Counted from the stretch's first letter, positions 23,801-34,400 are shown. The stretch is 64,000 bases of DNA from Xiphias gladius (GCF_016859285.1 NC_053420.1:8931001-8995000); one strand, 5' to 3'. Numbers and translations: made by a program. Notes: generated from the sequence alone by a model not told the origin.

Positions 23801-23986
23801 AAGGACATTGGGGAGTACAAGGTTGTAGCAGAAAACTCTATTGGGATGGCAGAGTGCTCCACTACACTGACAGTCAGAGGTAAATCTTGAACAGAATGTA
23901 CATGTATTTAAAATATGCTGTCATGTTGACATGTTATACAGTGACAATCTTATAACTACTACCTTTTTCTTTTTTTTTCAGAATAA
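3332..23986 (+). CDS. igfn1: Gene A: IGFN1-like sarcomeric Ig/FN3 protein (25 exons)
   Basis: Spliced model, 5610 nt, 1869 aa: 3332-3380, 8738-8857, 9796-9938, 10054-10153, 10481-10525, 11975-12008, 12121-12301, 12496-12609, 12705-12873, 13144-13416, 13586-15307, 15671-15775, 17171-17341, 18769-18893, 19083-19224, 19427-19720, 19882-20178, 20942-21121, 21271-21399, 21502-21810, 22289-22374, 22465-22657, 22763-23059, 23553-23879, 23982-23986. Every junction keeps frame. Domain order: N-terminus (1-56), Ig1 (57-137), tri-helix-bundle-like segment (about 164-224), Ig2 (225-318), Ig3 (319-409), Gly/Ala linker (410-1075), Ig4 (1076-1164), Ig5 (1165-1262), FN3-1 to FN3-3 (1263-1567), Ig6 (1568-1660), FN3-4 (1661-1759), Ig7 (1760-1868). 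This order and the N-terminal signature identify IGFN1. The family is known from skeletal muscle, near the Z-disc, with KY, filamin C and eEF1A2 reported as partners. The 171-nt exon 13 and use of exon 12 are the least certain parts. Confidence 0.9.
3381..8737 (+). other. Gene A intron 1
   Basis: A 5.4-kb intron, the longest in the window. It contains a possible minus-strand reverse-transcriptase fossil (about 3416-3838), a dispersed-repeat-like patch near 6035-6180 (short direct repeats of aaagcactttt/aaagtgcttt type) and the AT/CA microsatellite at 6875-6982. I found no further coding exon, but a tiny cassette equivalent to the gene C microexon could hide here. Confidence 0.7.
6875..6982. 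repeat. (AT)n and (CA)n compound microsatellite
   Basis: About ten AT units, a short aca-aag interruption, then an uninterrupted AC run of 41 units from 6901 to 6982. Likely highly polymorphic. ORFs across it are repeat artefacts. Confidence 0.97.
8738..8857 (+). CDS. igfn1: Gene A exon 2: conserved IGFN1 N-terminal segment
   Basis: This 120-nt phase 1-1 exon encodes a basic start (RKRSKVPGVMITQF) followed by the TPDFTRKPIALTIQEG motif. The same segment lies at 28375-28497 (B) and 48821-48943 (C), both 123 nt. The PGV...TPDF...KP order immediately before the first Ig domain is characteristic of the IGFN1 N-terminus and is the main basis for naming the family. Confidence 0.88.
9150..9335 (+). 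repeat. Teleost SINE/MITE-like dispersed repeat
   Basis: Contains gtgtccttgagcaagacact followed by gaacccctaattgctccc, a string I recognise from a very common interspersed repeat in fish genomes, in the second intron of gene A. Boundaries are approximate because no target-site duplication was found. Confidence 0.6.
9477..9645 (+). repeat. SINE-like repeat with tRNA-like 5' part
   Basis: Reads ctggtggcccaagggttaaa then agcgcc, and later gtcattccctatctctctct and an A-rich end. This resembles tRNA-derived fish SINE copies with a box-like head and a CTCTCT-rich body. The copy is degraded and the ends are approximate. Confidence 0.5.
9796..10153 (+). CDS. igfn1: Gene A exons 3-4: Ig1 (I-set type)
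   Basis: Exons 9796-9938 and 10054-10153 together encode one I-set-like immunoglobulin domain, residues 57-137. The core Trp lies in VVTWSRANK and the F-strand motif is DTYKCFATNEYG. The usual B-strand Cys is Ala (VFKAKIEG), so the classical disulfide cannot form; B and C show the same substitution. The 9939-10053 intron splits the domain in phase 0. Confidence 0.9.
10481..12301 (+). CDS. igfn1: Gene A exons 5-7: basic spacer and tri-helix-bundle-like segment
   Basis: Two small exons (10481-10525 and 11975-12008) encode a charged spacer. Exon 12121-12301 encodes a helical segment, with VWEILLSADRKDYERICAEY followed by a G-I-T-D-F-R-G-M-L-R-K-L core. The [DE]Y-[ED]-x-I-x-x-x-[YF]-G-[IV]-T-D-[FL]-R-[GW]-M-L-[RK]-x-L pattern matches my knowledge of the tri-helix bundle in the M-domain of myosin-binding protein C, where it contacts thin filaments. 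That it does so here is an inference. The segment sits directly before Ig2, as in MyBP-C. Confidence 0.8.
10526..11974 (+). other. Gene A intron 5
   Basis: A 1.45-kb intron between the two small spacer exons. No coding exon or named repeat recognised. The equivalent intron is 81 nt in B and is absent in C. Confidence 0.7.
12496..12873 (+). CDS. igfn1: Gene A exons 8-9: Ig2
   Basis: Exons 12496-12609 and 12705-12873 encode residues 225-318, a divergent Ig-like domain. It has an LYKDGVMIPF strand and a closing LEDAGLYSVDVEGV motif. It lacks the B/F cysteine pair, as expected for cytosolic sarcomeric Ig domains. The exon edge falls just before the KDG turn, as in B and C. Confidence 0.85.
13144..13416 (+). 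CDS. igfn1: Gene A exon 10: Ig3
   Basis: A single 273-nt phase 1-1 exon encodes the whole domain, residues 319-409. Visible marks are EREDALFQCVLTA (B strand with Cys), LKWFGKHAPL (core Trp), DAGIYAAVAG and the family-typical KSCNAWLVVEG ending. Exons of identical length occur at 30274-30546 and 52046-52318. Confidence 0.9.
13586..15307 (+). CDS. igfn1: Gene A exon 11: giant Gly/Ala repeat linker
   Basis: One 1722-nt phase 1-1 exon encodes 574 residues. It opens with the paralog-conserved basic stretch GKKAARKTT and then AGGG. A charged helix-prone part rich in K, E, A and Q follows (about 13650-13900). A Gly/Ala domain follows (about 13925-15120) with 11 copies of a G-x-G-[YFH]-D-G-x-G-x-G-A motif. 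The exon closes with a K/E/G-rich tail and RGGPLVPDTVIG. The repeat looks flexible and possibly elastic, by analogy with other spacers in sarcomeric proteins. Allele length variation is likely. The high-scoring antisense frames over this exon are composition shadows. Confidence 0.9.
14045..15010 (+). repeat. Coding minisatellite in gene A linker
   Basis: Imperfect tandem repeats of roughly 75-105 nt, rich in gga/ggt/gct codons. The most constant core is gga-gga-tat-gat-gga, encoding GGYDG. I count 11 YDG, FDG or HDG motifs in the translation. Units vary in the number of GAG/GGA codon pairs between cores, suggesting slippage or unequal exchange that preserved frame. Confidence 0.85.
15671..15775 (+). 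CDS. igfn1: Gene A exon 12: basic cassette exon
   Basis: A 105-nt phase 1-1 open segment with an acceptor (ttactattag) and a gtaag donor. It encodes an acidic start (DINDEETTNQQ) then GKKGKRHTKRN and EQHVVG. Length divisible by three and symmetric phase make it a potential skip exon. Its basic run followed by a V-V-G end echoes the end of exon 11. There is no transcript proof. Confidence 0.65.
15776..17170 (+). other. Gene A intron 12
   Basis: Noncoding, with A/T runs (for example near 16720). Sequence near 15930-16100 is more GC-rich than its surroundings and may be an old repeat, but I cannot name it. Confidence 0.5.
17171..17341 (+). CDS. igfn1: Gene A exon 13: candidate linker cassette exon
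   Basis: A phase 1-1 open segment (171 nt) ending GRARQGPLIEETVSG at a gtaaga donor. That ending closely resembles the end of exon 11 (GPLVPDTVIG) and of gene B exon 11 (GPLIPDTVIG), which is the main reason to call it. The acceptor is weak; a second AG in the same phase would start it at 17183 (159 nt). A different reading frame over this region gives a longer ORF that I reject. Confidence 0.6.
17342..18768 (+). other. Gene A intron 13
   Basis: Holds the TG/GA microsatellite (17801-17860) and a perfect 11-bp-stem hairpin (18612-18639). An ORF ending at a gtaagt site near 18571 was tested as an exon and does not fit the phase. Confidence 0.6.
17801..17860. repeat. (TG)n-(GA)n microsatellite
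   Basis: Interrupted TG run with two cg interruptions, followed by a short GA run, inside gene A intron 13. Confidence 0.95.
18769..19224 (+). CDS. igfn1: Gene A exons 14-15: Ig4
   Basis: Exons 18769-18893 and 19083-19224 encode residues 1076-1164, starting DPGVHFHAGLSD. The core is GIWYKDGAE. The B-strand Cys is kept (KLECKLSSEDC) but the F-strand partner is Phe (GKYKFEADGRK). The intron splits the domain just after KDGAE in phase 0, as in B and C. Confidence 0.88.
19427..19720 (+). CDS. igfn1: Gene A exon 16: Ig5
   Basis: A 294-nt phase 1-1 exon encoding residues 1165-1262. It reads DPPRFDTEELDAF at the start, with a VHWYLEGEEL core Trp and an SGEIKIKLRNEFGAVEA closing motif. No Ig cysteine pair. 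Equivalent exons of the same length are at 31843-32136 and 58114-58407. Confidence 0.9.
19882..21810 (+). CDS. igfn1: Gene A exons 17-20: FN3-1, FN3-2 and FN3-3
   Basis: FN3-1 is one exon (19882-20178) with IEFKWRPPKDSGG and YCYRIRAET. FN3-2 is split over 20942-21121 and 21271-21399 with SLSWSPPSDTGG and YEFRVSATN. FN3-3 is one exon (21502-21810) with LSLSWTKP and YWVRVIATN. Each carries the FN3 B-strand Trp and the Tyr-x-[FYV]-R-[VI]-x-A motif. The donor after 21121 (gttact) is a poor match to consensus, but both frame and paralogs require it. Confidence 0.9.
20179..20941 (+). other. Gene A intron 17
   Basis: A 763-nt intron between FN3-1 and FN3-2. Around 20430-20780 the sequence is richer in GC and may be an old dispersed repeat. 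No exon recognised. Confidence 0.5.
22289..23986 (+). CDS. igfn1: Gene A exons 21-25: Ig6, FN3-4, Ig7 and stop
   Basis: Ig6 lies on 22289-22374 and 22465-22657 (PEVTWLKDGV; SDTGIYTIIVKN). FN3-4 is 22763-23059 (VTVSWGPSPDE; YQFRIYAKND). Ig7 is 23553-23879 (YECYMSCAITGDP; HVTWLRNNISL; GEYKVVAENS). The final coding exon adds only the last two bases of a Glu codon and TAA at 23984-23986. Confidence 0.9.
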
Positions 23987-24600
23987 ATGGACGCACTGAA
24001 GATGATAGAGTTGCTCTAAAACCCTCACAGAAACCAAGTTTTTTGTAAATCACGGATACTATCTATTTAGAATTGAGCCAGCTCTGTCAAATGTAGATAG
24101 ATTTGTGGTTATTCAAAGTTAAAGTCACACTAAGGTCTTAGGCATACAATTATTGCTGAAGTAAAAGCCGCAGAAGTGCTGTTTGTTTTGATTTCAACTG
24201 TGCAATCTCAATAAAATAAAAGCCTGTAATACTAATGTGCAATCTTGCATATTTTGATGATAATAATATGCATGTTAAACAGCAAAAAATATTTATAGTA
24301 CAGAACACTGTGTAGCAGTGATTTATTGATTTTGAAAGTGCTATTTAAATGTGTTTGCCTAAAGCTCATGCAACTATCAGCTTATGGCTTTCAATTCATT
24401 TTTGGATGCAGGTTTCTGTTCATGTGTATAGTGACTGTTTGGTTGCAATCATAATTTAATTTTGTTTCCCCCTTCCTCAACTGAAACTTAGAAGAGAACA
24501 TACTGAAATTAAAAAAAATTATATGATGCTGAGTGTTTGTTACAGTATGTTATACATGAGAAAATATGTGTGGCTGTGGTGTAAATAAATATTTCATACT
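23987..24600 (+). terminator. Gene A 3' UTR and poly(A) signals
   Basis: AATAAA at 24210-24215 lies about 225 nt after the stop and is the likely signal. A second AATAAA at 24584-24589 could serve a longer form. Confidence 0.6.
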
Positions 24601-27600
24601 GGTATTTTGATGTGGAATTTTTTAATCTGCATGTCACTTAAAAGAAACAGTTAAACAATTAAAAGAAAATGCATTTAAGTGTCTGAAGAATCACAAAAAA
24701 TACTATCATTGTAAAAATGCAAGATGATAGACTTTGGCATAAATTGTGGCGCCGGGTCAAGCCTTGACAAGGCAAGTATCAAAATTCATGCCACTAGTTC
24801 ACCTCCATTACGGTTTATGTGAATAATTTATGTTCAGTCTTCTTGTATTACCTCTCTGAGCATATTTTTTTGTGGGGTCAGACATTACTCCAAGTTTAGA
24901 GTCACTGAAGAAGAGAGGGTCAACAGTTGCACCTATTGCTAAAGCATGACTGACCAGTGCAGGATGACACTTCTCAGTTTCAAAGAGGAGTGATTATTAC
25001 AATGCTAAAATGAATACTAACTTATTTCTGTTCTGTTTAAGTCTGACAAGACATTCAATTTAACTGTGGCTCATTAGTACTGGAATGAGGTTTAGCTCAT
25101 TTTGTTTGCTTTTCATCTGATATGTCCAGACTAGTGTCAGAGTAAACATGAACATCATGCAAAGAGTCTAACTTTTGGGATAGTTTTTCACGATTTGAAA
25201 ATTACGGTTCATTCATTCTAACATTTCTAAACATTCAAAACAGACTAATGTAAGGAAGGCAAACAAATCTGAATTTAGTAGACACTTACCTCTTGGTAAA
25301 TGCTGGGATGAGGATCAGGCAGCCTATATGTGCCATTAAGCTAATGGAGAGGCAGCTCAGCACAAGGTACTTCTATGTCACTTCCCATGAGACTTCCCTT
25401 TTTAATAAGAGCAGCCAAAAGCACCCTGCTGCAGTGCTAAAGCTTAAATTCCAGTTTTGAGGGAGGGATTAGAGGGCTTCGCTGTTGCATTTCCTCTGGT
25501 GCCCCCTTTTCAAGAACCTATAGCACTTTAGGGCCAAAGTGCATGTCAGTAAACCTATCCCCAAGAGCCACAGAGAAAAAGCAGTGGGTTAGGTTGCCCT
25601 GAGTGTCTCTTAAAGGCTTTATTGCCTCTCAAAACGGGAAGCCCACACTCAAGAATCAGCTGGAACCTGGCTGGCAACAGACATCAGAGAACAGCAGTTT
25701 ACTTGCAAAAATAGTAAGTACACATAATCAATCCTGGGCAAATTCCTAATGATTAACATTTGGTTGGATACTTCATCAAAATACTCTTAATTCTGTAAGT
25801 CAATGCATATATAGAAATATCTTATAGAATACATAGGTATATGTTCTGTTTGCTTATTCGACAGCCGTCTGCATGTCACTGAACAGTAACTTTTTTTTTT
25901 TTAATGGAAGTGAGATTTAATTATCATAAATCAGAAACCAAATTAACATGGCACACTGGCAGCAACTTATATGATTCCAGTTTCTCTAAAGTTTAATATG
26001 GATAGAGGAAACCACAATGATGAACTGTAATAGTGATGTTTATATTGCATGTTTTTAAAAAGCAGAACTGTCAGAGCCTGATGAGAATTTATATAAACAG
26101 GACAATGTTGGTTACAAAATCTTAGCAAATGCAGGACTACAGTGGTTGTTGACGGCCAAACTACAGAAAAGACACTTTACGGACAAAGTTATTTGTGTAT
26201 TCATACTAAAATCACTCCTTCACTTTTGTCTTACAAAGATCCAAGGGTTACACTACCTTGCTAAGCTTTAAAGTGCTATTTTATTTCATAGTGTATCACA
26301 CAAAAATGACAAAGTACAAGTGTGTTTTCTGCTATTACATGGAGCTCAGAAATTTAAGACATGGACCTAACAAGTTATTCATAAATCAGTTTACTCATAA
26401 GACCCTTGGCAAATCTATTTTTGCTCTCAGACAAATATAGCATCACAGCAGTGAAACGTAAAAAACTGTTAAATATGCAGGTACTTCATCAAGTGACAGA
26501 ACTCAGCATATTCTATTTTATTCTTTTTTATCAATTTGTTGTATGCTTTTACGATCTGTTTTATAATTGTTTAATATATCACGTGCTTTATGACTTCTAC
26601 TATTTTTGTGGTCTGTCTTTGTTTAAGTGCGCTCCCTAACACTGTATTGAATCTTGAATTGTATTTTACTTAAATTTAATGTGAATAGTTTAAGTAGCTA
26701 TCAAATATAATCCAAGAACAAAAGGATCCTGTAAGTAGACTAATAAAATCATAAAATATAAGTAAGATTCACAGAAGCATAATAAGGACAGAGTGCTCAC
26801 ATTACTTTATACTCGGCAATTCAAGATCCAATAAGATGTTTCCATCACATATGCGGTATGTAGAAGTGATATTTACATATATGATATTTAATCTAAATCA
26901 AACTCTACCCCTCAAATTAAATCTTAATTAAAAGAAATGACTCTAAGCATTAATAAAAGTCATTTATTTTAAAAGAAAAAACCTTAAACCTTTTTACAGT
27001 CTTGAAAATGTAATGCTTTATCTTATGTCATATATCAGTGTGCTAATATTACCCTTTTTGGTCTTTAAGATAATTTTTTTTTTGTAATACAAATATTTAA
27101 ACTACTACATAATTAGTAACTAAGAATGAAACAGATTTTTTCCAAACTTGCTGAAAAGCGTTTATGATTATTTGATTTGTCATGTATACTGTTTTGACAA
27201 GTGGTGATTGAAGCGTGGTCATAAACCAATACATCGGCTATGGAGTCTGGATTAAAATGACTGAATTGATTAACATTGGTAAAGCTGATGCTTCATGAAA
27301 ATGACCTCTCATAGTTTCAGCTCAACTTTGATTGAATGACACAACTACAGAAAAAAACTGAAAAAAGATCTTTAACCATCCACTTGATAATATTTGCTTG
27401 TGGTGAAACTTTTTTATTTTATCTTTTTATATTTCACTTATTCCATCAGAAAAATCAGGGCTTATACAACGATGGTTATGACTAATGTTATATTTGCAGT
27501 CAGCTATTTACACCACTATCCTGAGTCATGATAGATAGTTTTATGAGGTATGTGACCTACTGCCTGCAAAAGTTCGCCGGTCACTTGTAGGATATCTACA

Positions 27601-28040
27601 CAGGGAATGTAAAGAATTTAGTGATCACAAGAACTCTTTCACTTATAGTATATATAGAATTACTAACTCATGGATCCTTACACCATTTGCCTGCAGTACA
27701 GATCTCTCTCTTTGTTTAACAGTTATCATATCTAAACTATTACTCTCACATCTTTACTGTCTCTCCAACGATAGACTTTACTTAAAAATGCATCAACATC
27801 ATGTTGTAAAAGTAAGCATACTGCCTTAATGCACAAGTTAAACCAATGATAATTGACATACATTGCAGATTCAGACCATCTGGAGGAGATTAGCTCCATG
27901 TCAGACAGATGGGAATTCTTATGGCTTTTAAAAGTGGTCAAAACATACCATCAGCTCCAGATTATACTGCAATCCCATTATATGTTATGTTGTCCCATTA
28001 TGTTATATGCTGTCTTCAAAGCGAACACCAATTAAAATGG
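24600..28040. other. Spacer between genes A and B
   Basis: About 3.4 kb, A+T-rich, with no exon or complete mobile element recognised. Short ORFs here have no family resemblance. Control elements for gene B probably lie toward the right end. Confidence 0.5.
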
Positions 28041-28048
28041 TATATAAG
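28041..28048 (+). promoter_or_regulatory. TATA-like box of gene B
   Basis: TATATAAG lies 80 nt upstream of the start codon, so initiation near 28070 would give a 5' UTR of about 50 nt. Against this, an acceptor-like ttgcattaacag ends at 28104, which would instead imply an upstream untranslated exon as in A and C. Confidence 0.45.
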
Positions 28049-28120
28049 CGAACTAAACATTGTTGCCTTAAGTTTGAAGCGTTGTCACGCTTTTGCATTA
28101 ACAGGGAAGCTGTTGTCAAG

Positions 28121-28497
28121 ATGTTTAAGATACGTAAAGCTAAGGATGAGGAGCCAACTGCTCCAGGGCAGGGTGAGTAAAAACAGAGTTTTAAAACTTG
28201 CCCTTAATTACCTACATTAATGCCAAACAATAAGTTAGAGACATAGTTTCTAGAGCTCACAAGATTTCCATCACACCATCTAGTAAACTATCAAATCAAT
28301 TTAATTCAATAAAACAATTCTCCAAGTTCTCTCATAAATTTGTAAATAATGCAAGTTATCTCATTCAATGTCAGTGAGAATTAAAAAGAGGTCGAGGGTG
28401 CCTGGAGTTATGATCACCCAATATGTGGAAGAACTACCTGAAGGCATGACCACCCCAGATTTCACTCGGAAACCAATTGCTCTGACGATTCAAGAAG
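28121..28497 (+). CDS. igfn1: Gene B exons 1-2: N-terminus
   Basis: Exon 1 (28121-28172) encodes MFKIRKAKDEEPTAPGQ and exon 2 (28375-28497) encodes the IGFN1 signature with VPGVMITQYVEELPEG and TPDFTRKPIALTIQEG. The first exon differs most between paralogs, while the second is nearly invariant. Confidence 0.85.
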
Positions 28498-31400
28498 GTA
28501 AGGTAAAATACCACCTCTAATTGCATGCACAACTTAATTTCATTTTACCTTGATGTTTTCTCAGAAAATAACATAGCTGTACATTTTTGTTTTCTTGCTC
28601 TGTAGGAAAACAAGCTATCTTCAAGGCAATAGTTACTGGCAAACCGACACCAACTGTGACCTGGATGAGAAATAATGGAGAAATTAATGAAGAAAGGTAC
28701 AAAATCTTCTATGAAACAAGCTCTGGTGAACACCAGCTACAGGTGAGGTCACTGACCATGTGTCATTAAGAATGTTTATTCAAATAACTTAAAATCTAAA
28801 CAAAACTGACAGATCAATAAATTATTCAGAATGAACGGTACGCCATCTTGAAGTATTTTAGTTTTGCAAAAATATTAATAAATATTAATAACTGTGCATT
28901 GACTGATAGATGGCAGATGTATCAGTGGATCAAGCTGACACCTACAAGTGTTTTGCCGTAAATGAATATGGAAAAGCAATTGTAACTGCTGCCCTAAATG
29001 TTATTGAAGGTGAGTTACTTACTTTTATTACATGATATATTAAATCAAAACAAATTATCAAGATAAATTACATCCGTCTCACTTTACTCAAATTTCTTCA
29101 ATTTTAGTTGGCTATAAAAAGAACAGAGCTATGCAACAATCAAGAACAGGTACACAGCCTAAAATTAATTTGTAACAACATCAATTATACATTGTATTAA
29201 AATCTTAAAAACCTCCTTGTTTTGTTGTAGCAATCCGAGAGACACCTGAGGATTTCAAAAAGGCCTTAAAAAATACGTGAGTAGTAGTGTGAATTTACAA
29301 AGGGAAAAATATAGTTTGATTTGTTTCTTCTGCTAGCCATGTATGATTTTTACTTTAAAGTAATTAATATGTTTTTCTTTTTGGAGGGTTGACATTGAGC
29401 CAAAAGAGGAGGCAAAACCAGAAATCGATGAAAAGTTTTGGGATTTGTTGTTGAGTGCAGACAAAAAAGATTATGAGAATATATGTGCACGGTATGGTAT
29501 AACTGATTTCCGTTGGATGCTGAAAAAACTGAATGAGAAGAAGACAATAAGGGAGCAAGAACAGGAAAAGGTACTGTATGTTCCAGCTTCATCTAAATGT
29601 AAACATAAAGCACCTACACAGCCTAACATCTAAAATAAAGTCATAATAGAATACCTTAATAAAAGAAATGCAAATTCTAATATTTGTGCAGTGACAATGT
29701 TTTTTTTCTTTATTGTAATGACAACAGGTAGTTGAAAGACTTTGCAACCTAAAGCCGATTGAAATGAAAGCTTCTGGATTAGCAGAGTTCGAACTTGAAA
29801 TGTCACTCAAAGACCCTACAAGCAAAATCTTCTTATATAAGGTGAGATGTTTAATTTTAAATATTTTCTTAATAGTTTATAAAACTAAATGACAGAACTA
29901 AAATTAATATAACATTCTCCAGAATGCATGCTTCATATTGCAACAACTTTTATGACCACTTACATTTGAACAGGATGGAGTTATGATTCCTTTTGATGCT
30001 GACACAGAGGTAAAACATGGATTGAAGCAAGTGGGAAAGAAGTTTGTGTTTAGTATCAATGGTGTTGACCCCGAGGATGCAGGATTATACCAAGTGGAGG
30101 TTGATGGAGTTAAGATCTTCTCGACTGACTTAAAACGTAAGATGATGCATCAGATTAATTATCTAGATAATTAAGATGTACCTAATGCTGTGCAACACTG
30201 CTTCATGAGTTGTCCTGTGATAGGAAATACCAGATCTTGTGTTAACTAACCTATAGTTTTGTGTTTCATCTAGTTCCCACTGTAGACTTTTTGGTCAAGA
30301 TTCAAGATGTGAAAGCAGAGGAAAGAGAGGACGCTGTGTTTGAGTGTGTTGTCTCGCATCCACTGAAAAAGATTTCTTGGATGGGCAAGAATATCCCACT
30401 GGAGCAGGGGGACAAATATGACATCATTGTGTCAGAGGATATGCTGATTCACACATTGGTGGTAAAGGACTGCTTGCCATTGGACAAAGGAATTTATGCA
30501 GCTGTGGCTGGACTTAAATCCTGCAATGCCTGGCTCATAGTGGAAGGTACTATTTAAATATTTAAAATTTTATCTTTTAAGAATGTTCAACACCAGTTTA
30601 TCAAATACTGAAAATGTCCCATAAAGCATTAAAAACTTAATGGTACTGTGTATTTTTTTATTAGCTGACAATGATCCAAACTCACATGGAAAGAAGAAAG
30701 CTCGCAAAACAACCCGAGCAGGTGGTGGTGGTGGAGCTGAGCTTCTGAGGATTGCTCAGGAACAAAACGCTAAGATACAGAAAGAGAGAGATGAGTTGAT
30801 TGCAAAGGCAAAGGCAGAGGCAGAAGCAGCAGCTGCAGCAGCTGCCGTGGCTGCAGCTGAAAAAGCAGAAGCCGAAGCTAAAGCTAAAGCAGAAGCGGAA
30901 GTGAAAGCCAAAGCTAAAGCCAAGGCTAAAGCTAAAGCTAAAGCAAAGCCAAAGGCAAAAGCTAAGGTAAAGGCAGAGGCAAAGGCAGAAGCGGGAGAAG
31001 CTGCAGATAAAGCAGAAGCAACCACTGATGTAGAGGAGGACGAAGACGTAGAAGAGGACGAAGAGGATGTGCAGAAGGACGAGGATGTGCAGGAAGAAGA
31101 AGTGTCCGAACCAGCTGAATCTACGTCATTAGAACCAAAGCAGGAACTACAAGCAAACGAGGGAGGGGCTCCGGCTCAAGTTGCTGATACTGAAGAAGAG
31201 GAGCCTGTTCAAGAGAAAAGAAAGAGAGTGAGGAAAGGGCCACTCATCCCTGATACTGTCATTGGTGAGATGCATCAGAACATAGTAATTCAATTCTAAG
31301 TACTGCTATTGTTCATATATTCCTGTTCCAACCTTACAGTAAGATTGTATTTCCTTTAGACCCTGGAGTTTACTTCACCAGTGGACTGAATGACGTAACT

Positions 31401-34400
31401 GCCATCGTTGGCACAGGTGCAGAATTGGTCTGCAAACTGAGTAGTGAGGAATGTGATGGAGTCTGGTACAAAGATGGGAAAGAGGTGAGGAACTTAAGGG
31501 TTGACAGAGTAATAGCTTTCACCTATAACTTTCTGAGATTTAAGTGTGTTTACGTGAGTATGTGTGCATTCCAGATAACAGCTACAGATGATATCTGTAT
31601 TGTTAAAGATGGGACTTATCGCAAACTAATTATCAAAAACTGCAAAGAAGATGACGCTGGCAAGTACCGATGTGAAGCTGATGGGCGTAAAACAGAAGCT
31701 GTGCTAAATGTTGAAGGTACTGTAATTAGAATTCATTTGAGCTACTCCAACTCAAACAAAACAAAAGGGCAGACACTGTGAAAATGTCTACAACAATTCT
31801 TTTCAGCTCAGCAGTTAAAAGTCTCGTTTTTGTTTCTACTAGATCCTCCGAGAATCAACCCAGATGAACTGGCTGCATTCATAAAACCTATTACAATCAA
31901 AACTGGGAAAGAGGCAGCCTTCAAGCTGTCCTTTGTTGGCCGGGAACCCATGAAGATCCAGTGGTACAATGAAGGCGAAGAGTTGTTGGAGGACACCCAT
32001 GTCAGGATTGAGAAGTCTTCATCACACAGTCGCCTGCTGCTAACCAAGTGCCGACGCAAAACCACAGGAGAAATTAAGATTAAGGTTAAAAATGAATGTG
32101 GAACAATTGAGGCCACTACCAAGATTGTTGTATTAGGTTTGTACGCTGCATCTTACAAACTTAAGATGTTAATGTTAACATGTTCTTATTTTGTTATATA
32201 CATAACATAAGGCATGGATATGAGCAAAACTGTTATTCTTTTGTCTTATTATAGATAAACCAACACCACCTCTAGGCCCTGTGGATATAATTGAAAGTTC
32301 GTCAACTTGCATTGAGTTCAAATGGAGGATTCCCAAAGACGATGGAGGTTCCCCTATCACTGACTACATCTTGGAACGTCAGCAAATTGGCCGAAACAGC
32401 TGGAAGAAATTAGGAAAGATTGGCCCACAGCCTAAATACAGGGACACTGATGTGGATCATGGCAGAAAATATTGCTACCACATCAGGGCTGAAACTGATC
32501 AAGGCATCAGTGAAATGATGGAGACCGATGATATTCAGGCAGGGACGAAGGGTAAGCCTTTTTACAAGTCTTAAATACAGTATTTGTTGTTCGAAAAGGC
32601 TTTGTATGAGCCAGCTAAAAAGCGGCCGTTTTCTCTATTTTATCATTCTTTTAGCTTACCCTGGACCTCCTTCCACGCCAAAAATTGTTAGCGCTTTCAA
32701 AGACTGTATCAATCTTGCTTGGTCTGCACCTTCTAATACCGGAGGAACTAACATTTTGGGATACAACGTGGAGAAACGCAAGAATGGCAGTAATTTGTGG
32801 GGCCTTGTCAACCCGCCCGATGAGCCCATTAGAGGTACAGTGGAGCGATGTTCTGTATTTTTTAAAAGCTTGACTTCATATCTGAACTTGTAAAGTGGGA
32901 CTGGCTTTCTCTTTTCAACTACATAAATAATGGTATTTTTTAAATATCTTATCCATACTGTTTGACATGCCAACAGAGAAAAAGTACGCAGTGAAGGATG
33001 TTGTTGAAGGCATTGAGTATGAGTTCCGTGTATCAGCTATCAACATTTCTGGTGCTGGAGAGCCAAGTACACCCTCTGAATTTGTTATTGCAAGAGATCC
33101 AAAGAGTGAGTAACAGGCCCAAATCAGCTATACTGTTGATGCATCATTACTTAATTGCTGATAGCTCAATGCTTCAACTGTTCTCAAACTTTCAGAGCCC
33201 CCTGGTAAAGTTATCGACTTGAAGGTGACAGACTCCACATACACCACCTTATCACTTGGCTGGACCAAACCCACCGAGGAAGAAGGGGTCCAAGATGAAG
33301 CCAAAGGATTCTTTGTGGAGCTCAGACCAGCAGAAGACCCAGAATGGGGTCGCTGTAATTCCAGTGCTATCATTATGACCTCCTACACTATTATGGGTCT
33401 GAAGTCTATGGCCATGTACTGGGTAAGAGTTGTAGCCACCAATGAGGGTGGAGATGGTGAGCCTCAAGAGCTGGACAACTACATCATTGCAATGCCTCCT
33501 CCAGGTGAGTAACGAATTGTCTACAGTCGGAATTTGTTACAATTCACTTCATTAAATCTCTTTTTCTCAATAATTTTGTCGAAAACTTTTCCTACATTGT
33601 TACAGTGAGACCTCAATTCACTGATAAAAAAATAAAGAACTTCATGGTAATGAGAGCTGGGAACTCTGCTCGAGTCAACTTTAACTTTCAGGTTCAGTAT
33701 AATATTCATACAAAAACTTTTTGAGCATAAAAAGTTGTGCTATTTAATGTCCTGCCTAAAAAAGCAGATTGGAGACTTTGCTGCTGCTCTACAAATAAGT
33801 ATAAACCCATATCTTAGCCATGTATCTCATGTTGTTGGCAGGCCTCTCCAATACCAACAATTACATGGCTCAAGGACGGCCTGCCTGTACCCAAGCATGT
33901 GACAGTTAGCAACGCAGACACATCATCGCAGTTAATCATCCCCTCATCAGAGCGACATGACACTGGGATCTACACCATCATTGTGAAGAACCTTGTTGGT
34001 CAAGAGACCACCAGTGTTGAGATAAGAATAACAGGTACACTTAAAAAAATATCAGCGTATTCTTATCAAATAAAAGGGAGATAATTACCAAAGGTTGTGT
34101 GATATGCATTATATTTGTATGTATATTCCAAAGTACTGGTGTCTGAAGGAGGCAAAATGCTTTGTCACACTTCAAGCATTCAGAATTTAAGATTTTAACA
34201 CAATTACTTAATTAATCAATTAGTCGACTGACTAAAAATCGCATATTTATTTTTGTGTCAAACAGTTGCTGCTTCCACACTTCTTAAATGTGAATATTTC
34301 ATGCTCTTCTGTTTTATATCATTATAAACTGAATATTTTTGTCTTTTGGACTGCTGATTGGACAAAATAAGAAACTGGAATATGTGGACTATGGCACTGA

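Noticed and set aside
30756..31025. Antisense Ala/Ser/Phe-rich ORF in gene B
   Set aside because: Complement of the Ala/Lys tract.
32656..33467. Minus-strand ORFs opposite the FN3 exons of gene B
   Set aside because: Shadows of the coding strand, which shows conserved FN3 motifs and splice sites.
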